DNA from: Alligator mississippiensis
Taxonomy: Eukaryota; Chordata; Crocodylia; Alligatoridae
NCBI RefSeq assembly: GCF_030867095.1
Contig: NC_081824.1
Coordinates: 136,243,433-136,307,432 of the forward strand
DNA length: 64,000 nucleotides
Reading direction: 5' to 3'
Shown here: positions 1 to 12,300 of the stretch, piece after piece
How positions within the stretch are numbered: position 1 is the first letter of the stretch
Layout of the letters: each line of letters opens with the position of its first letter
The notes under the pieces: generated by a model
Told to the model about the DNA's origin: nothing
Database searches by the model: none
The model's input: the letters and a program-made list of their open reading frames with translations, nothing else
Translations under genes and position numbers: made by a program

Positions 1-216
1 GTGAGTAGTAGGAAATTAAACCTGGGGAGGTGGCATGGAAGCAAGCAAGCCATGTTTTGTTTCCCTTCCTATGGAGCTAAGTCTTTGAGGATGAATTGAT
101 GTCTATGGTTCACTTATTTCTTTGGGATTTGCCTTAAATTCACTTGCCTGATTGAAGAGTGACAGGATAGCACATTTAACTGAAGAATCTCTTTCCCTTT
201 ATTGATGTTGCTGCAG
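1..216 (+). other. SYNJ2 intron, 5' window edge
   Basis: Intronic sequence before exon a. The window's first bases, gtgagt, are a perfect donor consensus, so the preceding SYNJ2 exon may end exactly at the edge. This cannot be tested here. Confidence 0.5.
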
Positions 217-300
217 ACAATTTATTTGGACAATGACATCTCTTCGTTTGTTCAGATCAGAGGGTCCGTTCCACTGTTTTGGGAGCAACCAGGACTTCAG
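217..300 (+). CDS. SYNJ2: SYNJ2 exon a (Sac1 domain)
   Basis: 84 nt, phase 0 to 0, residues 1-28 of the window protein. It follows ctgcag and precedes gtaaat. It encodes [16 protein letters not shown] and [10 protein letters not shown], the Sac-domain segment conserved in synaptojanins and other Sac phosphatases. Confidence 0.95.
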
Positions 301-3300
301 GTAAATAAAATGAAAAATTAAGTGTTCTCTCACTACTTGTACCTAGGATCTAGATCTTGTGCTCTTTAACTTAAAAGGAAGCATGTTTGGTGTGCAGTGT
401 ATGTGCTCAATCTCAAGGTCAGAAGGGAACATTATCATCACCTACTCTGATCTAGTGCACAGCTTAGACCATAGAATTTTACCAAATGATTATTGCATTG
501 TCTAGTAAGGTGAATACAACCTATAAATGCTATGTTGTCTACCCTCTCACTCTACACACTTTCCTTTCAGTCTACAGGACTTTTTTTTTACTTCCAAACT
601 ATCCTCAAGTTCTTCTGCTTAGCATAGCCCTGAGTAACAGCATCAGACAGCTGTCAACTAAGAACAGCTCTCAACATTTGGGTCAGAACTTATCTGCCCT
701 CATCATGCCAGGCTTACATTGGGAATCATTTATAAATCATTCAAGTAGGATTTAGCCTGGCAAGTCCAATCAGAGAACTCACAGGCCACATCTTCAGATG
801 ACTGTTTTGTCTTTTAAACCTGTTTCTACTCAGCTGTTCATTCTGGCTGCCCCCTCAGTGAGACATCATGGAAGAGTTCAGGCAAGAGGCAGCCCGATAG
901 ATTTGCATTCTCAGAATAGGGGAAGACAATCAGAGTGTATATTTGAATGCACGTACCTATGAATATGTGTGCATTGCATGTATATGTCATGCAATAGCTT
1001 TTATAATTGAAACAAAGCTTTCTTTTTTTAATATTCTCTTGAAATTCAATAAATCCCTAAAGTTTTCATTGGACAAAAATACTAGCAGACCTGTATTTGT
1101 GAAACCATAGGGATTATCCCTGAACCAAATATTTATGGCTAACGGGCATCATTTCTAACTGGACATACTCTCCTCTCTCAAGAAGACAGTGGCATATATT
1201 TTTGTTTCTTTGGGGCTAGATTACGCAAACTTTACTCACCATAACGGAGGCTTGCTCACAGGAGCACTTACTCCTTGGATGTGCATGCTCTGGCACTGCT
1301 GTTGAAAGGGTTGCACAATCTACCCTGGGCAGAAAAACAAGGAAAGAAAAAGAAGAACAGGAAGGAACACGTGATGTGTTTTGAAAATGTCATTAATGCT
1401 CTTTCTACAGGAGCCAGACATTCGCTGGGCAAAATATTCAGCACAGTCTTCAACACTGTAAGGCAATAACAATACTTAGCACTTAGTAAGAGGTTGAACC
1501 CAGTGCCACTGGGGCCAGTGTTACAACTCCCATTCAGTTTAGTGGTGCAGGATTTAGTCCTTGAAAAAAAACAAAGCACTGTATTAATCAGCTAATCTGC
1601 ATAACAAAAGATCAAACAAGTCAGGCTGCTTTCTCCCTGGAATTGGCAGTTCCCCAATGCTTTCTGACTATCTAAGGGAGAAAAGAAGGTTGGGTACACA
1701 GTGCACTCATGTGGTATAGCTTATGAGACACTTGAAAGAGAGTATTGGCTAGAGATTTGGATAAAGATTTGTTTGGCCATAAAAGGGGTGGAGGTATCTT
1801 GTTAATTAATGTTGTTCATGTTTTCAATTGTAATTGTAAATATTGCTCTCTCATAAGAGCCGCAGCCTTTGTACGCAAGGACATTCTATGTGTAGGTGTG
1901 TGGTGCTAGTAAGCAGGCATTTTTTCTGAGGGAGAGAGGGAGACATCTAGTGATTTAGGATTTCAGTAGCTTAGAGAATTACTTCATATTTTTCCTTCTA
2001 TTTTTTTTTAGGTTGGTTCCCATCATCTGAGACTTAACAGAGGCTTGGAAGCTAATGCTCCTGCTTTTGACAGGTAGGCTGCATCTGACTGTGATAGTAG
2101 CACAACCCCTAGGCATTTAACCAAAGTTCCACAGCTTTATACCGTGTCAGTGAACCACAGGTGTGGTGTTAGAGACAAAAAGCACCTATTAGACCTAGAC
2201 CTGCTGTTGCAGAATTGTTCCTTCCCATCAATTTTTTTTAGTGCTTTGCCCATTCTTGTTTCAGTGGCAATTGGATTAAAATGATCTCTCAGCCTGTTTG
2301 TAAAGGAATTAAGAACTTCTGAATGCTGCTTAAAATAGTTAAAATCCAAATTAGCTCTTTGAGGGCTGAAAACGTACTTGCACATAAACCAGTGGATCCC
2401 AACCTTTTGAGATTTTCAGCACCCCTTGTTAGACATAAGGCACCCCCCTGGAAAATGTCAGCTCTTAAATTTCGCTAATTTTTGGCTACAGAAAAAATAA
2501 CACAGCAATTCTTCTGTTGCAAAGAACTCAGAAAGACCACAACAGGTTGGAATGTTTTTGACACTATGGCTTCCTACTTGAAATCACTGGGTTTATCTTG
2601 TGAATCCAGTGCAGATGTTTGCATTCCTAAAACTGCTAATATTGTTCAGCATCCTCTGACACTTTTAAAAGAATCCCATAGTACCTCAGAGTACTGCAAC
2701 ACCCTGGTTGAGAATCACTGACATTAGACTCTTCATAACTTTTCTTCACTTTTTGTTCAAGTAAAATAAAATATCAGAGCTTTACAATCTGGATTTCTTT
2801 TCCTTTCCATGTTCATGTTACTCTACCAAACTGCCAGCATGCGACTCTATTACACAGGAAGATTCTGTGGGGGTGACTTTCTTTGCCCTTATCCAGAGAC
2901 TAACCCCATAAGATGCTATAGCTCTGCTAAAACCTGCCAAAAGTCCATGGCCACTTGATTGCTTTCAGTTCTTGATCTTCAAGGGTTGCCAGATCTTGTT
3001 GTCCTCTTTGGGCAAACTCTCATTGACTTCAGCAGGAACACTGTCTCAGAATAATATGATGGGGTTTGTTTTGTGAATTTCCAAGCCCTTGACTAACCTA
3101 ATCATGTGACTTTTGTTAACAAATTAAAACTTATGTTCAAGCAAAATGCCTGCTTGTCTGTAGGTATTTGTATTTTATTTGTGTTATTTATTGTGCTTTT
3201 CCTAAAAAATGGCCGTTACTGATAATTTTGGTCAATGATTGGGAATTAGGGCTTCGTTGTTCATAAGGAGTCCATACCCCAGAGAATTTGGGGGTAGATT

Positions 3301-6300
3301 CTTAAAGGTGCCTAAATCCCATTGATTTTAAATACATGAACACTTGTGAGATTCTGGGGCTTGCTGTCTTCCGGCTTCCTGGCAGAGCTGTGCCCAACTA
3401 TCTTGAACCTCCTTCACATTTGTGGGTTTTTGCTCAGCAGAGAAGGAATCTGCACATATAATCACAGCTCAGTCAACATCACCTTATGTTGTGCAACCCC
3501 CAAGGTGTCAAGGGCCATGTCTACACGTAATGCTGACTGTGTAGTTGTTACTGCGCAGTAATTTAGTACTTGCATACACAAATACTAAATGCTTGGAGTT
3601 ACTGTGCAGTAGCATCCCCCTATGGCTTCTTGATAATGCTGACAGTGCAGTAGCTCATTACTATTGTGCGGTAGCGTCACATCACACTTTTTACCACACA
3701 ATGCTACTGTGCAGTAGTAAGGAGCTACTATGCAGTCAACATTTTGTGTAGATGCAGCCAGGGGGAAGTAAGCTCACCGTCTCACCTACCCAACAGAATC
3801 TGTAGTCATTATCCCAAGAGCTACCAAGCAGCTTTTTCACAAGCACAAAGGAGGTATGGAATGGCTTGGAGCTGTCCCTCTTCCTTATGCACATCACAGT
3901 CCAGATGTCAGGTTTTCTCTGCTGCCAGAATTGTGCAAGACCATCCATCCCAAACTAGATCTTTAAAGGACTGTATTAAGAGGCTCTTTGACAAGAGGCA
4001 ATCAAATACGTGTGCAGAAAAAGTCACTGGAGCCTAACAAGTCACAGCTGCTTTTCTATCTGTTTTGGAGTGGCCACAGTCTGTTTCTTTTTCACACCTG
4101 ATGCTTTGACATGTTGAAAAGGCACTGAGAGAAGTGAATACAAATTTACCTTTTTTTTAAACCTTATTTTCTCTGAGAAATCCCAGTGCAGTGTTCACAT
4201 GGCAAGCCTTAACTTTAGTGTTTCGATTCTTTGTTTTTAAAAAATCCTGTTTTCTGTGGACAAGGCCCTTGTTTTTTTTCCTTTTTAATTATTCTTCCAA
4301 TTATTGATAAAAAGAACAATATTAGTACAAAAATAGGCCTTATTGCTGCAACTAGCTTCACTTAAATGAAAGGGCTATTTGCATTGGGCAGGGTTTTGCC
4401 TGAACAAATCCAGTTGCAGAATTGGGGGCCGTAGCTTGTTACCCAGCTGATCTGGATTTATAGCCAGGTTTCTTGAAGGCAGGGCTGTGAAATGTATACT
4501 GTGTTTTACAGTGTGGCTGATTTCTTGCTGATGGGTCTCACTAATGCAGTCTGTGACTTGTGTTGATGGTTTACTGTCACTTTTCAGCACCATTCTTGGG
4601 GCATGGCAAAACAGGCAGCAGAAGCAAACCTATCATTGGTGCTGTTCGTTAATTTTCGTAGACTCATAGATTCATAGATGTTAGGGTCGGAAGGGACCTC
4701 AATAGATCATCGAGTCCGACCCCCTGCATAAGCAGGAAAGAGTGCTGGGTCTAGATGACCCCAGCTAGATGCTCATCTAACCTCCTCTTGAAGACCCCCA
4801 GGGTAGGGGAGAGCACCACCTCCCTTGGGAGCCCGTTCCAGACCTTGGCCACTCGAACTGTGAAGAAGTTCTTCCTAATGTCCAATCTAAATCTGCTCTC
4901 TGCTAGCTTGTGGCCATTGTTTCTTGTGACCCCTGGGGGCGCCTTGGTGAGTAAATACTCACCAATTCCCTTCTGTGCCCCCGTGATGAACTTCTAGGCA
5001 GCCACAAGGTCGCCTCTCAACCTTCTTTTGCGGAGGCTGAAAAGGTCCAGTTTCTCTAGTCTCTCCTCATAGGGCTTGGTCTGCAGGCCCTAGACCATAC
5101 GAGTGGCCCTTCTCTGGACCCTCTCCAGGTTATCCGCATCCTTCTTGAAGTGTGGCACCCAGAATTGCACGCAGTACTCCAACTGCGGTCTGACCAGCGC
5201 CCTATAGAGGGGAAGTATCACCTCCCTGGACCTATTCGTCATGCATCTGCTGATGCACGATAAAGTGCCATTGGCTTTTCTGATGGCTTCGTCACACTGC
5301 CGGCTCATGTTCATCTTGGAGTCCACTAGGACTCCAAGATCCCTTTCCACCTCTGTGCCACCCAGCAGGTCATTCCCTAGGCTGTAGGTGTGCTGGACAT
5401 TTTTCCTCCCTAGGTGCAGCACTTTGCATTTCTCCTTGTTGAACTGCATTCTGTTGTTTTCTGCCCACTTGTCCAACCTATCCAGGTCTGCCTGCAGCTG
5501 TTCCCTGCCCTCCGGTGTGTCCACTTCTCTCCATAGCTTTGTGTCATCTGCAAACTTGGACAGAGTACATTTGACTGCCTTGTCCAAGTCACTGATGAAG
5601 ACATTAAACAGTATCAGTCCAAGGACTGAGCCCTGCGGGACCCCACTGCCCACACCCTTCCAGGTCGAGACCGACCCATCCACCACGACTCTTTGGGTGC
5701 GACCCTCCAGCCAATTCGCCACCCACCGGACTGTGTAGTCATCCACATCACAGCCTCTTAACTTGTTCACCAGTATGGGGTGGGATACCGTATCGAAGGC
5801 CTTCCTGAAGTCTAAGTATACGACATCCACCCCTCCTTCTGTGTCCAGGCGTTTCGTAACCTGGTCATAGAAGGAGACTAGATTGGTCAGGCACGATCTG
5901 CCTGCCACAAACCCGTGCTGGTTTCCCCTCAGCATAATTTGCCCTGCCGGGCTCTCACAAATGTGAGCCTTGATAATTTTTTCAAAGACTTTACCAAGGA
6001 TGGAGGTGAGACTGACTGGCCTATAGTTGCCCGGGTCCTCCTTCCTCCCCTTCTTGAAAATGGGGACTACGTTAGCCCTTTTCCAATCCTCTGGGACTTG
6101 GCCCATGCGCCACGAGTGTTCGAATATTCCTGCCAGTGGCTCTGCAATGATGTCGGCCAGTGCCTTCAGCACCCTGGGATGGAGCTCATCCGGGCCTGCC
6201 GACTTAAAGGCATCCAGTTCTTCCAAGTGACTCTGCACCACCTCAGGATCTACGTATGGAAGTCTGGCGCCTTGCTGCTGCCTCTCTACAACCCCAGTGA

Positions 6301-9300
6301 GAGACTTGTTGTGCCCCTCACTTAGGAACACTGAGGCAAAGAACTCGTTGAGGAGTTCAGCCTTGTCCCCCCTGTCTGTCACCAATTGTTTCTGCCCATT
6401 TAGCAGGGGTCCTATTCCTCCCTGGGCCTTCCTTTTACTCCCAATATATCTAAAAAACAATTTCTTGTTGTCTTTTACTTGGGTTGCCATCCTCAGCTCC
6501 ATGGTAGCTTTGGCCCGCCTAACTGCCTCTCTACAAGCACAAGCAGAGGAGGTATATTCATCTTCAGTGATCTCACCCTGTTTCCACTTTTTATGGGCTC
6601 CCCTTTTGGCCCTTAGGCTGCCCTGGATTTCTCTGGTCAGCCATGGAAGCCTCCTGGCCCCTTTCCCTTTTTTGCCTCGCTCGGGGATCGTCTTGCTTTG
6701 TGCCCGAAGGATCGTTTCCTTAAGGCACAGCCACCCTTCTTGGGCTCCCATCCCTTTAAAACTCCTACTCTGCAGTGTGTCCTTGACTAATCGCCTGAGT
6801 GCATTGAGATCAGCTTTCCTAAAGTCTAGCACTTTCACCCTACTAGTTACCTTACCCACTCAACGTCTTATGTTGAATTCTATTATTAGGTGATCGCTGT
6901 CTCGCAAATGGCTACCGATCTGGAGGTCCCCTATCATGTCATCCCCTGTTGCCAATACCAGATCCAGTATGGCATTCCCCCTAGTGGGACCATGCACCTC
7001 CTGTGTCAGGTGGAGGTCCTGTACACAGGTTAGAAACCTGCGTGAGCGATGGGACCTTGCTGTCTGCGTCTCCCAGCAGATGTCCAGGTAGTTTAGGTCC
7101 CCCATGACTACCGCCTCTTTAGCTTTTATGGTCTCCGAGAGTTGCCTCAGGAGCCCCGCATCTATTTCTTCCCCTTGGTGTGGGGGTCTGTAGCAGACCC
7201 CTACCACCAAATCCCTTTCTCCTTGCCCCCCATGTAGCCTAACCCACAATCCTTCTACTTCCTCAACCTCGGATTCTGTCTTGATGAGGGTTGATGTATA
7301 TTGCTCACTGACATAAAGTGCAACCCCCCCCCTTTCTTCCCCGACCTGTCCTTTCTATACAATCTATAGCCCTCAATATGTACCGCCCAGTCATGGGATG
7401 AATCCCACCAGGTCTCTGTTAGCCCCACTAAGTCATAGGTGTTTAGTGGAAGCAGGAGCGCTAGTTCATCCTGCTTGTTCCCCATGCTCCTAACATTAGT
7501 ATATAGGCACTTGAGCCCTGTGACTGGTGCCTTTGCTGCCCCCCCGCTCCAAGTCCCAAGGGGACCATTGTTTCTTACCTTCTTGTTTCTTACCTGTTCT
7601 GTAGTGCTGGTCTCCCCATGGCTTTCAGGTTTCCAATGTTCTCCTTCTTCAGGCTGGGCTGTCCTTGTGGGTGCCACATGGTTTGGTGGTCCACAGCTTC
7701 CCCTGCCCTCGTACTCCCCTCCCCCTGATGAGCCTAGTTTAAAGCCCGCCGGAGGAGATCCGCCAACCTAGTAGAAAACACACGCTTACCTTTGGGGGAC
7801 AGGTGAAGCCCATCCCAGCTGAGCATGTCCCTCGTCGTGATGTGCGGGTCATTGTCCAGGAAGCCGAAGCCTGCCTTGAGACACCACTGCCGAAGCCACC
7901 AGTTGGTTTCTCGGATGCAGTTCTCCTGCCGTCTTCCTCGTCCGGTCACTGGTAGGATGGAAGAGAATACCACCTGTGCACCGAACTCCTTCAGCACGCC
8001 ACTCAGAGCACTGTAGTCCGCCATCAGGTGATCGGGGGTTCTCCTGGCCGCATCATTAGTACCCACATGGACTAGGACCATGGGGTAGTAATCGGTGGGC
8101 TTGATCCTGGCCTGGATTACCTCCGTCACATCCCGAATCTTTGCTCCAGGGAGGCAGCATACATCTCGTGCCGAGGGGTCCTGGCAACAGATGGGTCCTT
8201 CCGTACCTCTCAGGATGGAGTCGCCTATGACGAGCACTCATCTCCTCCTCCTCTGGGTCCTCGTGGATCTCTTGATCTGTTCGGAGTGTGAAGAACGTGG
8301 TGTTTCTTCTTGCCCAAGGGTTTCCTCCTCCCCTTCCATCTCCTGCAGGGTCGCCAGGGCCTCGTACCTGTTCACCAGTCGGACTGGAGAAGCTGGTACT
8401 GGTTCGCTGCGAGCTGCTCCGGTCCTGGCTGTGACTGTCTGCCACTCTGCTGCTTAGGGCACTCCCCGGGCTGCTTCTTCCTTGGGTGCCTGGGCCTGCA
8501 GGGAAAGAAAATAACTGTCAATTTCCTCCTCCGCCTCCCTAATCCCCCTCAGCCTGCTAACCTCCTCCCGGAGCTCCCTCACCTGCGCCTCCAGAGCCCT
8601 AAGACGGGCACCTGCTGGACAGGTGTGGGGGCCCCAAATCTCTTCCCCCCCTGGCCCTGCTGGGGATCCCCCACAGGCCAGGAGGTAGGGGGACATCAGC
8701 TCCCCCATGGGCTCAGTCTGGGTGGAGGCCTCAGACCTGCCCCGGGTAGCCTTGTCCCCCTGGGCAGAGGCCCTAGCAGCACATTTCATGTTCCTTCCTG
8801 CCATTACAAACCATTCACTGTTGCAGGATATTCTTGCATTCAGAAGTTTCAATGTCTGGCTTGTGATAAGCCTACACAGCTTGTATAATATACATGCTTG
8901 CACATGTGCCTTGCAATTGATGCCCATAATCTGTCCCCAGTCGTCCTGCCTCCCACTCCCAATCTCCTCTGCCCTGCCCACCAGCTCCTGCTGCTTCAGA
9001 TTAGCCCCCTGACCCTAGCAAGATTTTCTTTTTCATTTTCTTTTCCAGTGGCTGTTTCTGGGCACTGAATGTTCCCACAGCTACCAGAAAAAAAAAAAAA
9101 AAGTAGTGAGGGGCGGAGACACTGCTGGGCTCAGCCAATGAGTGGTATGAAGGGGAGCGAAAAAAAATAGTGGCCACTGATGCAAAAAGCACCTGAAATC
9201 AGTGGCTGCCAGCACAGTGGCCACCTAAAAATAATCATAGCCAGCACAATTTAGGTAGATACCTATCCTACCATTGATCTTGCAGGGTCAGAGCCATAAA

Positions 9301-12300
9301 AGAGCTGCACATGTTACAAAATCAAAACTTGCAAAGTTATTAATAGTCTAAGCTGTGTTTCCTTGACTGGGGCCTCCATTCTTTACACTCAATAAAAGCA
9401 AAGTATTATTCTTACAATTTCTACAGTTACTATTATGACAACAATATGGAGTGACAGACTGCATGTTTTTTTAAATGTTTGTTAAAAGGAAACCAAGGTA
9501 TATTTGTGCAGCTATTGGTGCTGAGACCTTCATGTAAGCCACCTCTGCAAGTGCTGCAAGCACTTTGGAAAGGTTAGTTGCTATGCAAGAGTTATTAAAC
9601 CAAACTATGTTGCTGCTGCTGTTGCAGGCATATGATGCTTCTGAAAGAGCAATATGGAAAACAAGTGATCGTTAACCTGTTGGGAAGCAGAGGAGGAGAA
9701 GAGGTACTCAACAGGGCTTTCAAGGTAAAAACAGCCAGCATCAATTCAAATTAAATTGCTGAGATATTCAGTCTTGTTTCTCAAGGAGGGAGAATCTTCT
9801 CAGGCTAGTTAATAGGCACCATATCTGAAGAAGCTAGATAGTTTGATTTCTTAGACTATCATGTCTCTTTCCCTTTTTGTGTAACATTTCATGAATAAAA
9901 TATCAGGATGGTAGATATTACTTAAAAACTGGATATTTTCAAACCAGCAAGGCTGAATGCGATTCATTGTACAGTACTCCAAAGAATTGGTTGAGGTAAT
10001 TGCAGAGCCATTGTCTGTTGTCCTCAATTAGTTATCAAAGATAAGTAAAGTCCTGGACTGCAGGAAAAGAGTAAATATAATATGCCTATCTTTAAAAATG
10101 GAACTAGGAACAGGCAGAGAGCATAGCAGCAGGCAGGGCAGGGAACAGAGCGGCAGATCAGGCAGGGGGAAGGGCCCAGATTAGCACTTGGGGAGGTCAC
10201 GGGGCTTTATTTGTGGCACACCTGCCAAAAATGTTGGCCCCCACTGGTTTGTTAGACCAGATGTGGCCTAAGTCTCAGTTGACTTTTTAATTTTTAAAAA
10301 CCTAAAATTAGTCTTAGTTGACTAATTATGTGTGACCCTATTAGGTCACAGTAGACTAATAAACGCCACCGCAGGGTAGTCCAGCTAAACACAAGTACTA
10401 CCCAGTGGGGCATTGTTTCATGCTCTGCAGCACACATGTAGATAGGCCTGGCTGGGGCACAAGGGTGCTTAAGTGTGGGGCTAGCCAAGCAGGCAGCCCT
10501 CATGCTGAAGTACCCTTGTGCCCCAGCTGTCCCCTCCACAGCATGTGGAGCCGGAAAGGGGACCTTGGGCTGACTTCTCTAATGGGGCTCCATGTGCTGT
10601 GGGGGGTGCTGGCTGGGGCACGAGGGTGCTTCCACATGGGGGCTGCTTGCTGGCTAGCCCTGCTGCACTGAAGCACCCTTGTGTCCCGGCCAGTCCCTCT
10701 GCAGCATGTGAAGCCTGGTCAGGGCAGTCCAGGCTGGCAGGCTGACTCCCTGGCGTCTCTGCCAGCCCAGGTTACTCCAACCAGGCTCCACGTGCTGTGC
10801 ACAAATAAACTCCAGAACAATATGGTCTGGAGTTTTTTGCTCCCAGGAGTATGTTCAAACAGCATACCCAGGAGCAAAAAACTCTGGAGCAATAAGATCC
10901 AGAGATTATTTGTGCCCATTAATTGCACATGTAGATGTGCCCACTGAAAGTCAATGGGAAATTTGCTCATAAGTGCCTGTCACTTGGAAAAAAGAACTCT
11001 AATTCCAAAGTCATTTGGATGCTTTTGAATATATATATTTTTATGCTTAGTAAAGTTTAATGCATTTTAGTTGTCATGCTACAGAGGCTTTGACCAAGCA
11101 AGCAAGAGGTCAGAATGATGTGAAAGTCCTGATGGCTCAGCTTTTTAAATATTTATCATGTAAAATTAGACAAGGTGAAAGGCTTCTGTTTGGTTGGGTG
11201 TAAAAAAAGCCCACATTGGTTTACTTCTGTCAGTCCTGAGCCAGTGTGGGGAAAGAGTGTGCTAGAGACAGACTAGGGAAGTTGTATTCTTTTTGGTAAC
11301 CAATCCCTCCTTTCTCCTCCCCTGGTGGCAGAGGGACTGAACGGGTAGTAGAAGGGGCAAAGTGACAATCTCCCCTGGTAGGAATGTAGCTGGTCCTAAC
11401 CCAAGTTTGTGGTTCAAGACAAAAGGCACGCAGAAATGGAGTTGGGCATCCTGGCTTATGCTCAGCTCAGCCACTGAATTTCTGTGTGACTTCAATCCTT
11501 TAGTTCCATTGCCTGTAAAACTGAAATAATAATGTTCATTCCTGAGTAATGATGTTCATTCCCTTTTATAAAGTGCTTTGAAACCTATGGATAAAAGCTG
11601 AACAAAGTTATAATTATATCACATTACACTGTCTCACAAGTGTCAAGTATTAAGTACAGAAATATAAAGCAGATGTCCCTTATGAATTTTGGCACTGATT
11701 ATTCAAGGTAGTTTACTTAAAATATCAACATTCTCAGAGATCTTTTCACCATTGTTATTATCCTGGGCACAGAAATAATAGATTTTATTTTTCGTATGGA
11801 ATCTCTCTCTCTGGGAATTCCTTTCAATGTAGTCATTTTTTTTATTATCTTAGAACAGGGAATCGCAACTAAATCAGAATTCAGGGACCTATCACATAAA
11901 CATTGGTGTGTTTGTTTATGTATTTTCAATAAAGAGCTGTTTTGGGATTTTTGTTATTAAGCTTTATTCCTCTCATAAAACTGTAAGTGATTTTTGTGAA
12001 GGTAAACGGAACTAGATTAACGACATTAGAAATTGGTATTATCCATCAAAAATTACATTTATCCAGAACAGTGACATCTTGGATCATTTTCATTGTACTG
12101 CTTTTTGTATGAATAGTTTTTAACTTGATGCATTTCAAAATGCTCAAGTTAAAAATAGGCTAACAGTTAAGAAAGATGTAAATTGTGGAACTCTTCCCTT
12201 ATTCCTCCTCTTTCTTAAGTTTACTTCTTTTCATCTCCCTTCAATTTAATTTCCTATGTTAATTTCTTCGATCTCTTGCTGCAGTCTTGAAGTTTTCTTG

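Larger units (their letters stand above)
4661..8990 (-). mobile_element. CR1 LINE, nearly full length, antisense in SYNJ2 intron
   Basis: Chicken-repeat-1 non-LTR retrotransposon read right to left. It holds ORF1 with a coiled coil and SGNH esterase, then ORF2 with endonuclease and reverse transcriptase, and a short 3' UTR ending in ATCTATGA-like octamers at 4661-4680. The 3' end is clear. The 5' end is uncertain (8800-9000) because ORF1 runs into sequence without a recognisable leader. It is about 4.3 kb, close to full length for CR1, and only lightly decayed, so it is among the youngest insertions here. The poly-C and stop codon defects are given with the ORFs. Confidence 0.93.

Noticed and set aside
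6297..6893. 198-codon + frame opposite CR1 ORF2
   Set aside because: Antisense shadow of the reverse transcriptase gene.
8056..8445. 129-codon minus-strand frame in the CR1
   Set aside because: Out of frame with ORF1. The true frame reads [14 protein letters not shown] here, matching the other CR1 copy.
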